A DNA stretch of 64,000 nt from JAAZPT01 sp964544955 (GCA_964544955.1 CAZJEB010000001.1:124001-188000), one strand, 5' to 3'; shown: positions 18,304 to 26,684, numbered from the stretch's first letter. Notes: generated from the sequence alone by a model not told the origin. A program made the numbers and translations.

Positions 18304-19638
18304 TCAATAGTTACAATTATTATTTTTAATAAACTTTAAAATTTCATTTTTATCGTTTTCTATATTTCCAGATAATACAGCATTAAAGCATTTATTTAAA
18401 ATAAAGCCAATCTCTTTACCTTCAGGTACACCTATTTCAATTAAATCTTTACCATTTATTTTTAAATCTTTTATTCTAAAACAAGCATCAGGAGCTTTTG
18501 ATATAGCGTTAAACTTTAAAATCAGCTTATCAATATTATCAGAATATTCTTTATTATATGGGGGAGCAAGAGATTCTGCATCAGCCTTTTGAAGTTTTAA
18601 TAAATTTTCAACTTGAGTTATTCCAATTTTTGATATCATTTTTTTTATGTTTTTATCAGTTTCTATTAAATTATGATGATATTTTACTAGCTCAATTACG
18701 TTATTAGTGATTATATTTGGAGCTTTATATTTTTCTAATACATATTTAGCAATATTTTTACTTATATTAGCATGCCCATAAAAGTGCCCAATGCTATTGT
18801 TTATTGTAAAACGATATGGCTTACCAGAATCATGAAGTAAAGCGGCAAATCTTAAAACTAATGTTGGCTCAATTTTACTAACTACATTAGCAGTATGCTC
18901 CCAAACATCATAAATATGATATTTTGTAAATTGATTAAACCCAATAGATTTATTAAGTGGTTTAAACAAATAAGCAAAAACATAGCTATAATTTAACAAT
19001 ATATTAAGAATATTTTTACCGCATAAAATTTTAGAAACTTCACTAAATATACGCTCTTTTGATATATTGTCAATAGATTTATAGTTGTTATTTATTGATA
19101 TTTGTGCCTTATCTTCAATTGAAAAATTTAAAACGGATGAAAACCTTAATGCCCTTAGAATTCTCAAACTATCTTCATTAAACCTATGATCAGGATTTCC
19201 TACAGTTCTAATAATTTTATTAGCAATATCATTTTTACCATTTACAAAATCAATTATACCATTATTTATATCGTAAGCTAATGCGTTAATAGTAAAATCT
19301 CTGCGAAACACATCACTTTTCAAGTCATTAATAAACTCAACAACATCAGGGTGTCTATTGTCAGAGTAATTAATGTCATTTCTAAAAGTAGTTAACTCAT
19401 AAATTTTATTGTTAACTATTATGCCAACAGTTCCGTGTTTTATGCCACTTTCTACTAATTTATGATCTTTAAAAATATCTATAATATTTTCAGGCTTTGC
19501 TGATGTTGCTAAATCAAAATCTGTTGGATTTGCGCCCATAACAAAATCCCTAACTGCACCACCAACGATGTAAGTTAAAAAGTTATTATCTTTAAGTTTA
19601 TTTATAATATAAATTACTTCGTTTGGAATTGAAAACAT
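18304..19638 (-). CDS. cca: CCA tRNA nucleotidyltransferase (HD-domain type)
   Basis: Adds or repairs the 3'-CCA of tRNAs using CTP and ATP. The class II nucleotidyltransferase head has YIVGGAVRDFVMG and DFDLATSA (catalytic DxD), then HGTVGIIV and RRDFTINALAYD; a neck helix region and an HD domain follow (LRFAALLHDSGK, about 265-275, and HGHANIS-like YGHANIS). A frame extends five codons upstream, but the ATG at 19638 has GAGGTG seven bases before it and gives 444 residues. Divergent from nfnA. Poly(A) polymerase is the alternative in this family, but Firmicutes normally use this type for CCA addition. Confidence 0.92.
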   Translation of the reverse strand: MFSIPNEVIYIINKLKDNNFLTYIVGGAVRDFVMGANPTDFDLATSAKPENIIDIFKDHKLVESGIKHGTVGIIVNNKIYELTTFRNDINYSDNRHPDVVEFINDLKSDVFRRDFTINALAYDINNGIIDFVNGKNDIANKIIRTVGNPDHRFNEDSLRILRALRFSSVLNFSIEDKAQISINNNYKSIDNISKERIFSEVSKILCGKNILNILLNYSYVFAYLFKPLNKSIGFNQFTKYHIYDVWEHTANVVSKIEPTLVLRFAALLHDSGKPYRFTINNSIGHFYGHANISKNIAKYVLEKYKAPNIITNNVIELVKYHHNLIETDKNIKKMISKIGITQVENLLKLQKADAESLAPPYNKEYSDNIDKLILKFNAISKAPDACFRIKDLKINGKDLIEIGVPEGKEIGFILNKCFNAVLSGNIENDKNEILKFIKNNNCNY

Positions 19639-19704
19639 ATAATAACACCTCATAAATTCATTATAATTATACTATATAAAAGGTAATATTTACAAAAAAC
19701 ATAA

Positions 19705-19769
19705 TAAATTCATTTTTGATGTATAAATATTATATTTTTAATGTTTTAATATAAAAATAAATGAATTTA
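19705..19769. repeat. 11-bp inverted repeat upstream of nfnAB
   Basis: TAAATTCATTT (19705-19715) and AAATGAATTTA (19759-19769) are exact inverses 43 bases apart. The right arm ends six bases before the -10 box of nfnA, overlapping where a -35 would lie. Candidate operator or transcript hairpin; no known protein assigned. Confidence 0.4.
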
Positions 19770-19771
19770 TT

Positions 19772-19780
19772 TGGTATAAT
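19772..19780 (+). promoter_or_regulatory. Extended -10 promoter of nfnAB
   Basis: TGGTATAAT, an extended -10 box with no good -35 match, about 33 bases before the nfnA start. Confidence 0.5.
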
Positions 19781-19812
19781 AACTATTAATATATGTTTTA
19801 TCGGAGGGGTAT

Positions 19813-20670
19813 ATGTATAAAATTATAAAAAAAGAAGTTTTACATGAAACTATTACAAGAATGACTGTTGAAGCACCAGATGTAGCAAGGCATGCTAAAC
19901 CTGGTATGTTTATAATACTTAGAGTGGAAAAATATGGCGAAAGAATACCACTAACCATTGCAGATTATGATCGTGAAAAAGGCACTGTTTCTATTATATT
20001 TCAAGTTGTTGGAGCAACAACAATGCTATTAAACTCTTTAAATGAAGGTGAGTTTATTTTAGATTTTGTTGGGCCACTTGGAAATCCAACAAACTTAGAT
20101 GGAATAAAAAAAGCGGCAGTAGTTGGCGGTGGTTTAGGTGTAGCAATTGCATTTCCACAAGCTAAGGCTTTACACAATGCAGGTGTAAAGGTTACAGGTA
20201 TCATGGGTTTTCGAAGCAAAGAATTGTTTATTCTTCATGATGAACTTAATGAAATATGCGATAAATTAATATTAATGACTGATGATGGTTCAAATGGAAA
20301 TAAAGGTTTTGTAACCGATGCATTAAAAAAGGAAATTGAAGAAGGTAATGAATTCGACACTGTAATAGCTGTGGGGCCTTTACCAATGATGAAAGCTGTT
20401 TGTGATATAACAAAACCTTTTGGAATAAAAACCATAGTAAGCCTAAACCCAATAATGATAGATGGTACCGGAATGTGTGGAGGCTGTAGAGTAACAGTTG
20501 GCGGAGAAACTAAGTTTGCTTGTATAGATGGGCCAGATTTTGATGGACATCAGGTAGATTTTAATAGTGCAATGATAAGAAGTAGAATGTTTAAAAAACA
20601 GGAAAGAGATGCCTCGTGCTTAATGATTAAAAAGTCCGAATCTCTTGCGGAGAAAAGCGATGATAAATAA
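19813..20670 (+). CDS. nfnA: NADH-dependent reduced ferredoxin:NADP+ oxidoreductase, subunit A
   Basis: Small subunit of the electron-bifurcating transhydrogenase NfnAB, which couples NADPH with NAD+ and ferredoxin. The 285 residues have a ferredoxin-NADP reductase fold: FAD-binding RIPLTIADYD, nucleotide-binding VGGGLGVAIAFPQAKAL, and a C-terminal [2Fe-2S] site (GMCGGCRVTVGG then FACIDGP, Cys spaced CxxC...C) found in dihydroorotate-dehydrogenase-like electron-transfer subunits. The start has CGGAGGGG upstream. Overlaps nfnB by 11 bases. When the partner is absent such proteins are annotated SudA or PyrK-like, but the adjacent GltD-like gene makes Nfn the best call. Confidence 0.88.
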   Translation: MYKIIKKEVLHETITRMTVEAPDVARHAKPGMFIILRVEKYGERIPLTIADYDREKGTVSIIFQVVGATTMLLNSLNEGEFILDFVGPLGNPTNLDGIKKAAVVGGGLGVAIAFPQAKALHNAGVKVTGIMGFRSKELFILHDELNEICDKLILMTDDGSNGNKGFVTDALKKEIEEGNEFDTVIAVGPLPMMKAVCDITKPFGIKTIVSLNPIMIDGTGMCGGCRVTVGGETKFACIDGPDFDGHQVDFNSAMIRSRMFKKQERDASCLMIKKSESLAEKSDDK

Positions 20671-22054
20671 GCAAGATTTTAAAACAAAAATGCCGGAACA
20701 AAGCCCACAGGAGAGAATAAAAAACTTTGAAGAAGTTGCCTTGGGATATACAAAGGATCAAGCAGTTAATGAAGCGTTAAGGTGTTTAGAGTGTAAACAT
20801 CAACCTTGTGTTAATGGGTGTCCAGTTAATGTTCAAATACCACAATTTATTAAAAAAGTTAAAGATGGCGAATTTTTAGAGGCATATAAGATAGTTAGAG
20901 GTACGAATACACTACCTGCAATATGCGGAAGAGTTTGTCCTCAAGAATCGCAATGTGAAGCAAAATGTGTTAGAGGTATAAAAGGTGAACCAGTTGGAAT
21001 TGGAAGATTAGAAAGATTTGTTTCTGATTATGGTTTAGAGCATTTAGATGAAATTGAAAAAGAAGAGATAACACTTACTGGGAAAAAAGTAGCTGTTGTA
21101 GGGGCAGGTCCAGCAGGGTTAACTTGTGCTGATGAATTGGCAAAAAAAGGTCACGAGGTTACTATTTTTGAAGCATTGCATAAGCTTGGAGGAGTATTAA
21201 GCTATGGAATACCTGAATTTAGATTGCCAAAAAAATTAGTGAAAATAGAAATTAATAACTTGATGGAATTACCGGTTATTATGAAACCCAATAAAGTAAT
21301 TGGAAAATCTGCTTTTGTTGATGAATTATTTGAAGATGGATTTGATGCAGTGTTTATTGGTAGTGGAGCTGGATTGCCAAGATTTTTAAATGTTCCTGGC
21401 GAAAATTTGCTAGGCGTTTACAGTGCAAATGAGTTTCTAACACGCATAAACTTAATGAAGGCATATGATCCAAATAAAAATCAAACACCAATTAATATTG
21501 GCAAGAAAGCTGTTGTTGTTGGTGGGGGAAATGTGGCAATGGATGCCGCCAGATGTGCTGTTAGGCTTGGAGCTGAATCAGTAACAATAGTATATAGAAG
21601 AAGCGAAAACGAAATGCCAGCACGTAGTGAAGAAATTCACCATGCAATGGAAGAAGGCGTAAATTTTGAATTTCTAACCAATCCTGTATCTATTGAAGGT
21701 AATGAAAATGGTGAAGTCATAAGCATTAAATGTGTAAGAATGGAACTTGGTGAAGAAGACGCTTCGGGAAGAAAATCTTCTAAAGCAGTTGAAAATAGCG
21801 AATTTAGCATTGATACTGATACTGTTATAATTGCAATTGGTAATACCCCAAACCCACTAATAAAAAACACCACCCCTGATATTGAAACTAAAAAATGGGG
21901 AGGTATATCCATAGATGAAAGCACTGGAGCAACATCAAAGCCTGGTGTGTATGCTGGTGGTGATACAGTAACAGGTGCAGCTACAGTAATATTAGCAATG
22001 GGAGCAGGAAAGAAAGCGGCAGCTGCAATTGATAAATACTTAAAATCAATATAA
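20660..22054 (+). CDS. nfnB: NADPH-dependent glutamate synthase-like subunit; NfnB
   Basis: Large subunit of NfnAB. The N-terminal region has two Cys-rich motifs for [4Fe-4S] clusters (CLECKHQPCVNGCPVN; CGRVCPQESQCEAKCVRG), then a GltD-like FAD domain (VAVVGAGPAGLTCADELAKKG) and an NADPH-binding domain (AVVVGGGNVAMDAARCAVRLG), with the closing FAD motif GVYAGGDTVTGAATVILAMG. The 464-residue length fits NfnB. A TTG 15 bases upstream is in frame, but the ATG has CGGAGA seven bases ahead. No glutamate synthase large subunit lies nearby, which supports Nfn rather than GltD. Confidence 0.9.
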   Translation: MINKQDFKTKMPEQSPQERIKNFEEVALGYTKDQAVNEALRCLECKHQPCVNGCPVNVQIPQFIKKVKDGEFLEAYKIVRGTNTLPAICGRVCPQESQCEAKCVRGIKGEPVGIGRLERFVSDYGLEHLDEIEKEEITLTGKKVAVVGAGPAGLTCADELAKKGHEVTIFEALHKLGGVLSYGIPEFRLPKKLVKIEINNLMELPVIMKPNKVIGKSAFVDELFEDGFDAVFIGSGAGLPRFLNVPGENLLGVYSANEFLTRINLMKAYDPNKNQTPINIGKKAVVVGGGNVAMDAARCAVRLGAESVTIVYRRSENEMPARSEEIHHAMEEGVNFEFLTNPVSIEGNENGEVISIKCVRMELGEEDASGRKSSKAVENSEFSIDTDTVIIAIGNTPNPLIKNTTPDIETKKWGGISIDESTGATSKPGVYAGGDTVTGAATVILAMGAGKKAAAAIDKYLKSI

Positions 22055-22083
22055 AAAATGAAGGCGTTTAGCCTTCATTTTTT
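22053..22083. terminator. Bidirectional terminator (nfnB / anti-sigma gene)
   Basis: 13-base perfect arms (22053-22065, 22071-22083) around a GTTTA loop; the stop codon of the convergent anti-sigma gene lies across the loop (22068-22070). Confidence 0.85.
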
Positions 22084-23066
22084 ATGTAATAATTAAACTT
22101 TTCGAAGAACTCTGGGCAAATGTAAGTTCCACAAGCAGCAAGCTCGTTATCTTCTATTAAAAGTTGTAATTTTATACCATTATCTAACTCAACAATTAAT
22201 GTATCAGTAAATGTGCTGCCATCATTAGCGTTTTTATATTTAGCCTTATTGCTTAAAATTGATACTAAATCTTTAATCTTATCAGAATCATTGATAATTC
22301 CAACTCCTGATAAATTCAAAGATTTAACACTATTCATTACAGAGAATGTATTATTAAAGTTCTCGTTTCCAATTAATGCTATACCACCCAAAGACACTCT
22401 TTGGAATACATGTTGCTTATTATCAATATTAGCAATTACAAAAGTATCTTTAAACTTATCGTTCGAATAAATTTCAGTACCAACATTCAATATGTTGCTA
22501 GAAGTCTTTGATGACAAACTTGGTGTTTCTTCTTGTGTTTCTACAACTGCAACTTTATTATCAAATACATAGTTGTTGTTTGTTTCTGTATTAACCAATC
22601 GATATATCTTTTCTTTAATATTTACAAAAGGAAATGGGGTTAAATCAGTACTCCAAATAGATTGAAATGCGGGCAGAGTGTTATCCTCATCAATAAATGT
22701 ACTAGTTAAAAGATTGTTGCCTTCTTCGTTCATTGACCTTGATTTTAAACTAATGTCATTTGACCCAGATGTATGGCTTGAAAAAAGCAATGGAGAATTT
22801 GTATCTTGTTTTTCCACTTCAAAATTACCTTGCTTATTGAATCCTATTATAACAACAAATAAAGTAGCAATTGCTATTAAACTACTAAATGCAATTCTAA
22901 AATTAAAACTAAATTTGGTTTTTTTGTTTTTAAAATTAGAATAATATGCTTCTTCTAGTATGTTTGATTTTAATTTAGAGCTTGCTTTTATATTAGGCAT
23001 GAACTCATCAATAGTTTCAGGTAAATTTTTTAACAAGTTATCAATATCATTATATTTCATTTTCAT
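22068..23066 (-). CDS. Putative transmembrane anti-sigma factor
   Basis: 332-residue protein with one membrane helix (about residues 52-74) separating a short cytoplasmic N-terminus from a large extracytoplasmic domain of about 250 residues that I do not recognise. It overlaps the upstream ECF sigma gene by 17 bases, the usual arrangement for a cognate anti-sigma factor; the N-terminus (about 50 residues) is the likely sigma-binding part but has no clear zinc-binding HxxxCxxC motif. The function is inferred from gene order and topology. The extracellular part could sense envelope stress or a ligand. Confidence 0.65.
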   Translation of the reverse strand: MKMKYNDIDNLLKNLPETIDEFMPNIKASSKLKSNILEEAYYSNFKNKKTKFSFNFRIAFSSLIAIATLFVVIIGFNKQGNFEVEKQDTNSPLLFSSHTSGSNDISLKSRSMNEEGNNLLTSTFIDEDNTLPAFQSIWSTDLTPFPFVNIKEKIYRLVNTETNNNYVFDNKVAVVETQEETPSLSSKTSSNILNVGTEIYSNDKFKDTFVIANIDNKQHVFQRVSLGGIALIGNENFNNTFSVMNSVKSLNLSGVGIINDSDKIKDLVSILSNKAKYKNANDGSTFTDTLIVELDNGIKLQLLIEDNELAACGTYICPEFFEKFNYYIKNEG

Positions 23067-23598
23067 CAGAACCCCTTAAAGATATAGCAAGTTTTTCCCT
23101 GGCCCTGGATAATCTACTAGAAACAGTTCCGGGGGATATGTTTAAAACATTAGAAATTTCATTAATTCCCAAACCTTGATAATAATGAAGTAATACAGTT
23201 TCTTTAAATTTAGGTGGCAATTTACTTATAGCACTAAGTAACTCTTGTTTAACATCGTCGTGATCATGTTCTATTGATAAATTTGTAAAATCGAAACTAT
23301 CATCTCCTAAAGTTACTCTTTTAAACCAAGATGACTTCCAATAATCCTTACATCTATTTATTGCAACTTTTAAAAGCCAGGATTTTTCCTTTCCTGCTTC
23401 TAAAGTGGTTGATGATGATATTAGTTTTATAAAAGTATCTTGGCAAATATCTTTAGCACGTTGCATATCTTTTAAATAAAAATAACATACCCTAATAACA
23501 TCGTTTGCATATAAATCGTATAGTCTTGAAAAATCATCTTGATTCATTTTTTTAGGAATAGACTTATTATTTTCGGAATTATTTATTTCCTCATACAT
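23050..23598 (-). CDS. ECF-type RNA polymerase sigma factor
   Basis: 182-residue sigma-70 family factor of the extracytoplasmic function group. Region 2 covers DFSRLYDLYANDVIRVCYFYL and QRAKDICQDTFIKL (about 20-60); region 4 covers LPPKFKETVLLHYYQGLGIN and ISPGTVSSRLSRAREKL (about 125-170). No region 3 or 1. It lies 21 bases after citramalate synthase and overlaps the membrane anti-sigma gene, so the pair is probably cotranscribed and may in addition have a promoter within cimA. Its regulon is not visible here. Confidence 0.9.
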   Translation of the reverse strand: MYEEINNSENNKSIPKKMNQDDFSRLYDLYANDVIRVCYFYLKDMQRAKDICQDTFIKLISSSTTLEAGKEKSWLLKVAINRCKDYWKSSWFKRVTLGDDSFDFTNLSIEHDHDDVKQELLSAISKLPPKFKETVLLHYYQGLGINEISNVLNISPGTVSSRLSRAREKLAISLRGSDENEI

Positions 23599-23619
23599 AT
23601 AACGATTAATCCTTTTCTT

Positions 23620-25206
23620 TTATTCCATATTTATACTATTTTCTTTAGATATAAATGTAAAATAGTAATTAGCAGCATCTTCTAAAGCTTTTATGCTTGC
23701 TAACATTATATTTGATGAAACGCCTGCTGTTGTCCAAGTTTTAGTACCATCAGTACTTTCAATTAAAACACGAACGGTTGACGCGGTTCCTATATTATCA
23801 ACAACTCTAACTTTAAAGTCTGATAAATGAATATTATCAATTGATGGATAAAAAACCCTCAAAGCTTTTCTTAATGCATTATCTATTGCATTTACAGGCC
23901 CATCACCCTCGGCTGCGTTAATTTCCTCTTTATCGCCCACTGTAACCTTTAAATATACCTGAGAATTAGTTGGGTGTTCTATTAATGAGCCATTTAAAAC
24001 ATGATAATCTGTAATTTTAAAATATTTTTTTTCCATTCCCAAAGCTTTTAATGCATCTATTTCAAATGAAGCATCAGCATTTTCATAACTATATCCAATT
24101 TGAGAATGTTTTTTAATCATATCAGTAATAATTTTTACTTCTTCGCTGTTTCTATCTATGTGAGGTATAATTTCTTTTAATTTATCATAAACACTAGTTT
24201 TGCCAGATTGATCACTTATAAGTATCCTTCTTTGGTTACCGACTAATTTTGGGTCTATATGCTCAAAAGATGAGTTGTTTTTTAAAACACCATCTATATG
24301 CATACCACCTTTATGAGTAAAAGCTGATTTACCTATAAAAGGTGCTTTACTACTTAAAGATAAGTTTAATAATTCGAAAATATTCCTAGAAATTCTAGTT
24401 AACATTGAAAGCTGTTCGTCTGAAACAATATTATAACCCATTTTTAATTGTAACAATGGTAATAAAGTGCATAAATCTGCATTTCCACAACGTTCACCAA
24501 CACCACCAACAGTACATTGAGCTTGGTATGCACCATTATTAATTCCAATTAATGTATTTGCTATTGCTAAACCACAGTCATTATGGCAATGAATTCCTAT
24601 TTTTTTATTATCAAATATTTTGATAACGTACTTAAATATTTCTTCAATTTCGCTAGGGAAATTGCCGCCATTAGTATCACATAAAACTAATAATTCTGCA
24701 CCACCTTTTGATGCAGCCATTAATGTTTCAATGGCATATTCTTTATTATATTTGTACCCATCAAAAAAATGTTCAGCATCATAAAATACTTTTTTTCCGT
24801 TTGTGCTTAAAAACTTTACACTTTCTTCTATCATCCTTAAATTTTCTTGTTTAGGTACTTTTAAAACGTCTGTAACATGTAATAAAGATGATTTGCCAAA
24901 TATTGTAACGTATTCTGTATTTGCTTTTAATAAAGAATTCAATCCAGAATCATTTTTAGCTAAGGTGTTTTTTCTACATGTGCTTCCAAAAGGAACAACT
25001 TTTAATTTATCAAATTTTATATTTTTTAGTTTAGTATAAAACTTTAGATCTTTTTCGTTAGCGCCTGGGTTTCCACATTCTGCAAAATCAATCCCAAGTT
25101 TATCTAAAAGCTGAAGTATTTTTATTTTGTCAGAGTCGGAATAACTTATGCTTTCGCTTTGAGCACCTTCTCTGAGTGTACTATCTAATATCGTTATTTT
25201 AGACAT
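23620..25206 (-). CDS. cimA: (R)-citramalate synthase
   Basis: Condenses pyruvate with acetyl-CoA to citramalate, the first step of the threonine-independent isoleucine pathway. The 528 residues have a TIM barrel of the HMGL/LeuA family (LDSTLREGAQSESISYS, GIHCHNDCGLAIANTLIG, GGVGERCGNADLCTLLPLLQ), a linker with KGGMHIDGV, and a C-terminal LeuA-type allosteric domain (about 400-510, AAEGDGPVNAIDNALRKAL). Length and the E-G-A-Q-S-E-S-I start fit the CimA group better than LeuA; homocitrate synthase is less likely. AAAGGAG precedes the ATG and an extended -10 lies upstream. Confidence 0.88.
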   Translation of the reverse strand: MSKITILDSTLREGAQSESISYSDSDKIKILQLLDKLGIDFAECGNPGANEKDLKFYTKLKNIKFDKLKVVPFGSTCRKNTLAKNDSGLNSLLKANTEYVTIFGKSSLLHVTDVLKVPKQENLRMIEESVKFLSTNGKKVFYDAEHFFDGYKYNKEYAIETLMAASKGGAELLVLCDTNGGNFPSEIEEIFKYVIKIFDNKKIGIHCHNDCGLAIANTLIGINNGAYQAQCTVGGVGERCGNADLCTLLPLLQLKMGYNIVSDEQLSMLTRISRNIFELLNLSLSSKAPFIGKSAFTHKGGMHIDGVLKNNSSFEHIDPKLVGNQRRILISDQSGKTSVYDKLKEIIPHIDRNSEEVKIITDMIKKHSQIGYSYENADASFEIDALKALGMEKKYFKITDYHVLNGSLIEHPTNSQVYLKVTVGDKEEINAAEGDGPVNAIDNALRKALRVFYPSIDNIHLSDFKVRVVDNIGTASTVRVLIESTDGTKTWTTAGVSSNIMLASIKALEDAANYYFTFISKENSINME

Positions 25207-25233
25207 AAAAGCACTCCTTTCCCAGTTCTAGCA

Positions 25234-25242
25234 ATTATATCA
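25234..25242 (-). promoter_or_regulatory. Extended -10 promoter of cimA
   Basis: Minus-strand TGATATAAT about 28 bases before the cimA start; the -35 region is only a T-rich tract belonging to the upstream terminator. Confidence 0.45.
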
Positions 25243-25253
25243 CGTTTTATAAA

Positions 25254-25286
25254 TAAAAAAAACACCAACAATGTTATGTTGGTGCT
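25254..25286 (-). terminator. Terminator of the SIMPL gene
   Basis: Minus strand CACCAACA pairs with TGTTGGTG around a 6-base loop, followed by eight T residues. Confidence 0.85.
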
Positions 25287-25300
25287 TATAAAATCAATAT

Positions 25301-26023
25301 TTATTTAGCTTCAAAAGTAATATTTACTGCTGCACTGATTGATATTTTACCAGACAATATAGGCGTTGATGATGCTGAATCAAATAATTCTTGATTTGTA
25401 TAAGATTTTGTGTACATAATATTGTTGTTATTTGACCAATTTTCATCTATAGATAGCACTTTTATTATTTTTACTCCTGATGCCGAAGCTATAATATCCG
25501 CCTTTTCTCTTGCAGCTTTAACAGCTTTTTCTAGTGCTTCTAAATAAACTTTGTCACTGTTTTTGATTTGAAATTGAAGCCCGAATGATGAATTTGCACC
25601 ATTTTTTATACTCTCATCAATAACTGAACTAATTAAAGTGATATCGTTAGTAGAAATCTCTAAACTATATTCTACGTTATATGACTGTATTGTATTGCCA
25701 TTTGTTGAATTTGAACTATAATCATATACTGGTGATACATTAAAGTTTGAAGTTATTACATTTTCTTTTTCTATACCTAGGTTTAAAATAGCAGGTATTA
25801 TAGTATTAATTTTATTAATTGTTTCTTCCTGTGCTATTTTTACTAACTTATTGTTAGATGTTACACCAATAATTATTTTGGCGTTGTCAGGCTCTACATA
25901 TATTGTAGAATTTGCTGATACGGATATTTTTGTTAATGCTTGATTTTCTTCTCCTATAGCTAAATTAAATGAGAATAAAACCATTATTAATGTCATTAAA
26001 AGGGCAAACGTTGATTTTTTCAT
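25301..26023 (-). CDS. Secreted SIMPL-domain (DUF541) protein
   Basis: 240 residues with a clear Sec signal peptide (MKKSTFALLMTLIMVLFSFN, cleavage near residue 24), then a SIMPL domain: ISVSANSTIYVEPDNAKIII, a central YNVEYSLEISTNDI segment and AVKAAREKADIIASASGVKI. The family is found secreted or in the periplasm in many bacteria; BP26 of Brucella is the best-known member, and it forms oligomers, but no enzymatic function is established. It has its own terminator and strong AGGAGG-type site (TTGGAGGAAT). Neighbours give no functional hint. Confidence 0.85.
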   Translation of the reverse strand: MKKSTFALLMTLIMVLFSFNLAIGEENQALTKISVSANSTIYVEPDNAKIIIGVTSNNKLVKIAQEETINKINTIIPAILNLGIEKENVITSNFNVSPVYDYSSNSTNGNTIQSYNVEYSLEISTNDITLISSVIDESIKNGANSSFGLQFQIKNSDKVYLEALEKAVKAAREKADIIASASGVKIIKVLSIDENWSNNNNIMYTKSYTNQELFDSASSTPILSGKISISAAVNITFEAK

Positions 26024-26097
26024 AATTATTCCTCCAATATTTTGTTATATTATATAAACGAAAGTAAAGGGTAATATATTCCCAGTTTATTATTTTA

Positions 26098-26126
26098 TAG
26101 ACAAAATAATTTAAACAAGTTATAAT
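26098..26126 (+). promoter_or_regulatory. Promoter of the tRNA operon
   Basis: TAGACA, 17-base spacer, TATAAT; transcription would begin a few bases before the tRNA-Thr 5' end at 26141. Confidence 0.7.
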
Positions 26127-26140
26127 ATAACCTGTTATAT

Positions 26141-26216
26141 GCCAATATAGCTCAGTTGGCAGAGCAGCGGTTTCGTAAACCGCAGGCCAAGGGTTCGAAT
26201 CCCTTTATTGGCTCCA
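26141..26216 (+). tRNA. tRNA-Thr (anticodon CGT)
   Basis: 76-base cloverleaf: acceptor GCCAATA pairs with TATTGGC, D arm GCTC...GAGC, anticodon stem GCGGT/ACCGC with loop TTCGTAA (anticodon CGT, 26174-26176), T arm AGGGTTCGAATCCCT, encoded CCA (26214-26216). Reads ACG codons. Confidence 0.95.
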
Positions 26217-26293
26217 CGAGGTGTAGTGCAGTTTGGTAGCGCGTTTGGTTCGGGACCAAAAGGTCGCAAGTTCAAATCTTGTCACCTCGACCA
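26217..26293 (+). tRNA. tRNA-Pro (anticodon CGG)
   Basis: 77-base cloverleaf starting on the base after the CCA of tRNA-Thr: acceptor CGAGGTG pairs with CACCTCG, anticodon stem TTTGG/CCAAA with loop TTCGGGA (anticodon CGG, 26251-26253), T arm with GTTCAAATC, encoded CCA at the end. Reads CCG codons. Confidence 0.95.
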
Positions 26294-26297
26294 ATGG

Positions 26298-26336
26298 AAA
26301 AGGCTTAGAACATCATTGTTTCTGGGCTTTTTATTT
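26298..26336 (+). terminator. Terminator of the tRNA operon
   Basis: 13-bp stem with wobble pairs (26298-26310 with 26320-26332) ending in five T residues, directly downstream of tRNA-Pro. Confidence 0.7.
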
Positions 26337-26446
26337 AGTAAATTGTTGCTTTTACCCTAAATTTGACCCTTATTAGATAATATGATTTGAGAATAAATTT
26401 TATTACAACGATTGGAATATGTTAAATTTAAACATAAGGAGGAAGT

Positions 26447-26608
26447 ATGGAAGATAAAGAATTTTTTGATAAGATAAATGCTGTACAAGTAGAAGAACCT
26501 GATGAAATTGATCTGCTAATGTTAAAAAATGCCAGCAAAATTAATGATGGCACATATGTTGATCTTGAAGAATTTAAAAAATCTTTGATTAAGGGGAATG
26601 ATTTATAG
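26447..26608 (+). CDS. Small acidic protein, probable orphan antitoxin
   Basis: 53-codon frame, ATG with a strong AAGGAGGAAG site. The product is acidic, with predicted helices and ends DGTYVDLEEFKKSLIKGNDL, a pattern common at the C-termini of RelB/Phd-type antitoxins (a short strand then a toxin-binding helix). The last 11 bases overlap the start of a 20-codon frame that resembles the N-terminus of a RelE/ParE toxin, the typical overlap of a type II toxin-antitoxin pair. Identification is by pattern and arrangement only. It lies 150 bases after the tRNA genes. Confidence 0.55.
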   Translation: MEDKEFFDKINAVQVEEPDEIDLLMLKNASKINDGTYVDLEEFKKSLIKGNDL

Positions 26609-26660
26609 TGTTAAATTCTATAATCAATTTTTACCGCAACTAAATCAAAAAGCAACTTAA
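26598..26660 (+). pseudogene. Truncated RelE/ParE-like toxin remnant
   Basis: ATG overlapping the end of the small acidic gene, encoding MIYSVKFYNQFLPQLNQKAT before a stop. The first 15 residues match the usual first strand and helix of RelE/ParE toxins (which run about 85-100 residues). The last codons and the stop are formed by the stem of the following terminator, so the rest of the gene has been replaced or deleted. Confidence 0.5.
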
Positions 26661-26680
26661 AAAAGTTGCTTTTTTGATTT
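26642..26680. terminator. Bidirectional terminator
   Basis: 17-base arm at 26642-26658 pairs with 26663-26680 (one bulged T), with A- and T-runs on both sides; serves the antitoxin remnant and the convergent glycerophosphodiesterase gene. Confidence 0.8.
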
Positions 26681-26684
26681 TCTA

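Noticed and set aside
26337..26446. Possible attachment-site repeat (AAATTTGACCC) after the tRNA genes
   Set aside because: No integrase or second direct copy of the tRNA end was found in the window, so an att site cannot be supported.
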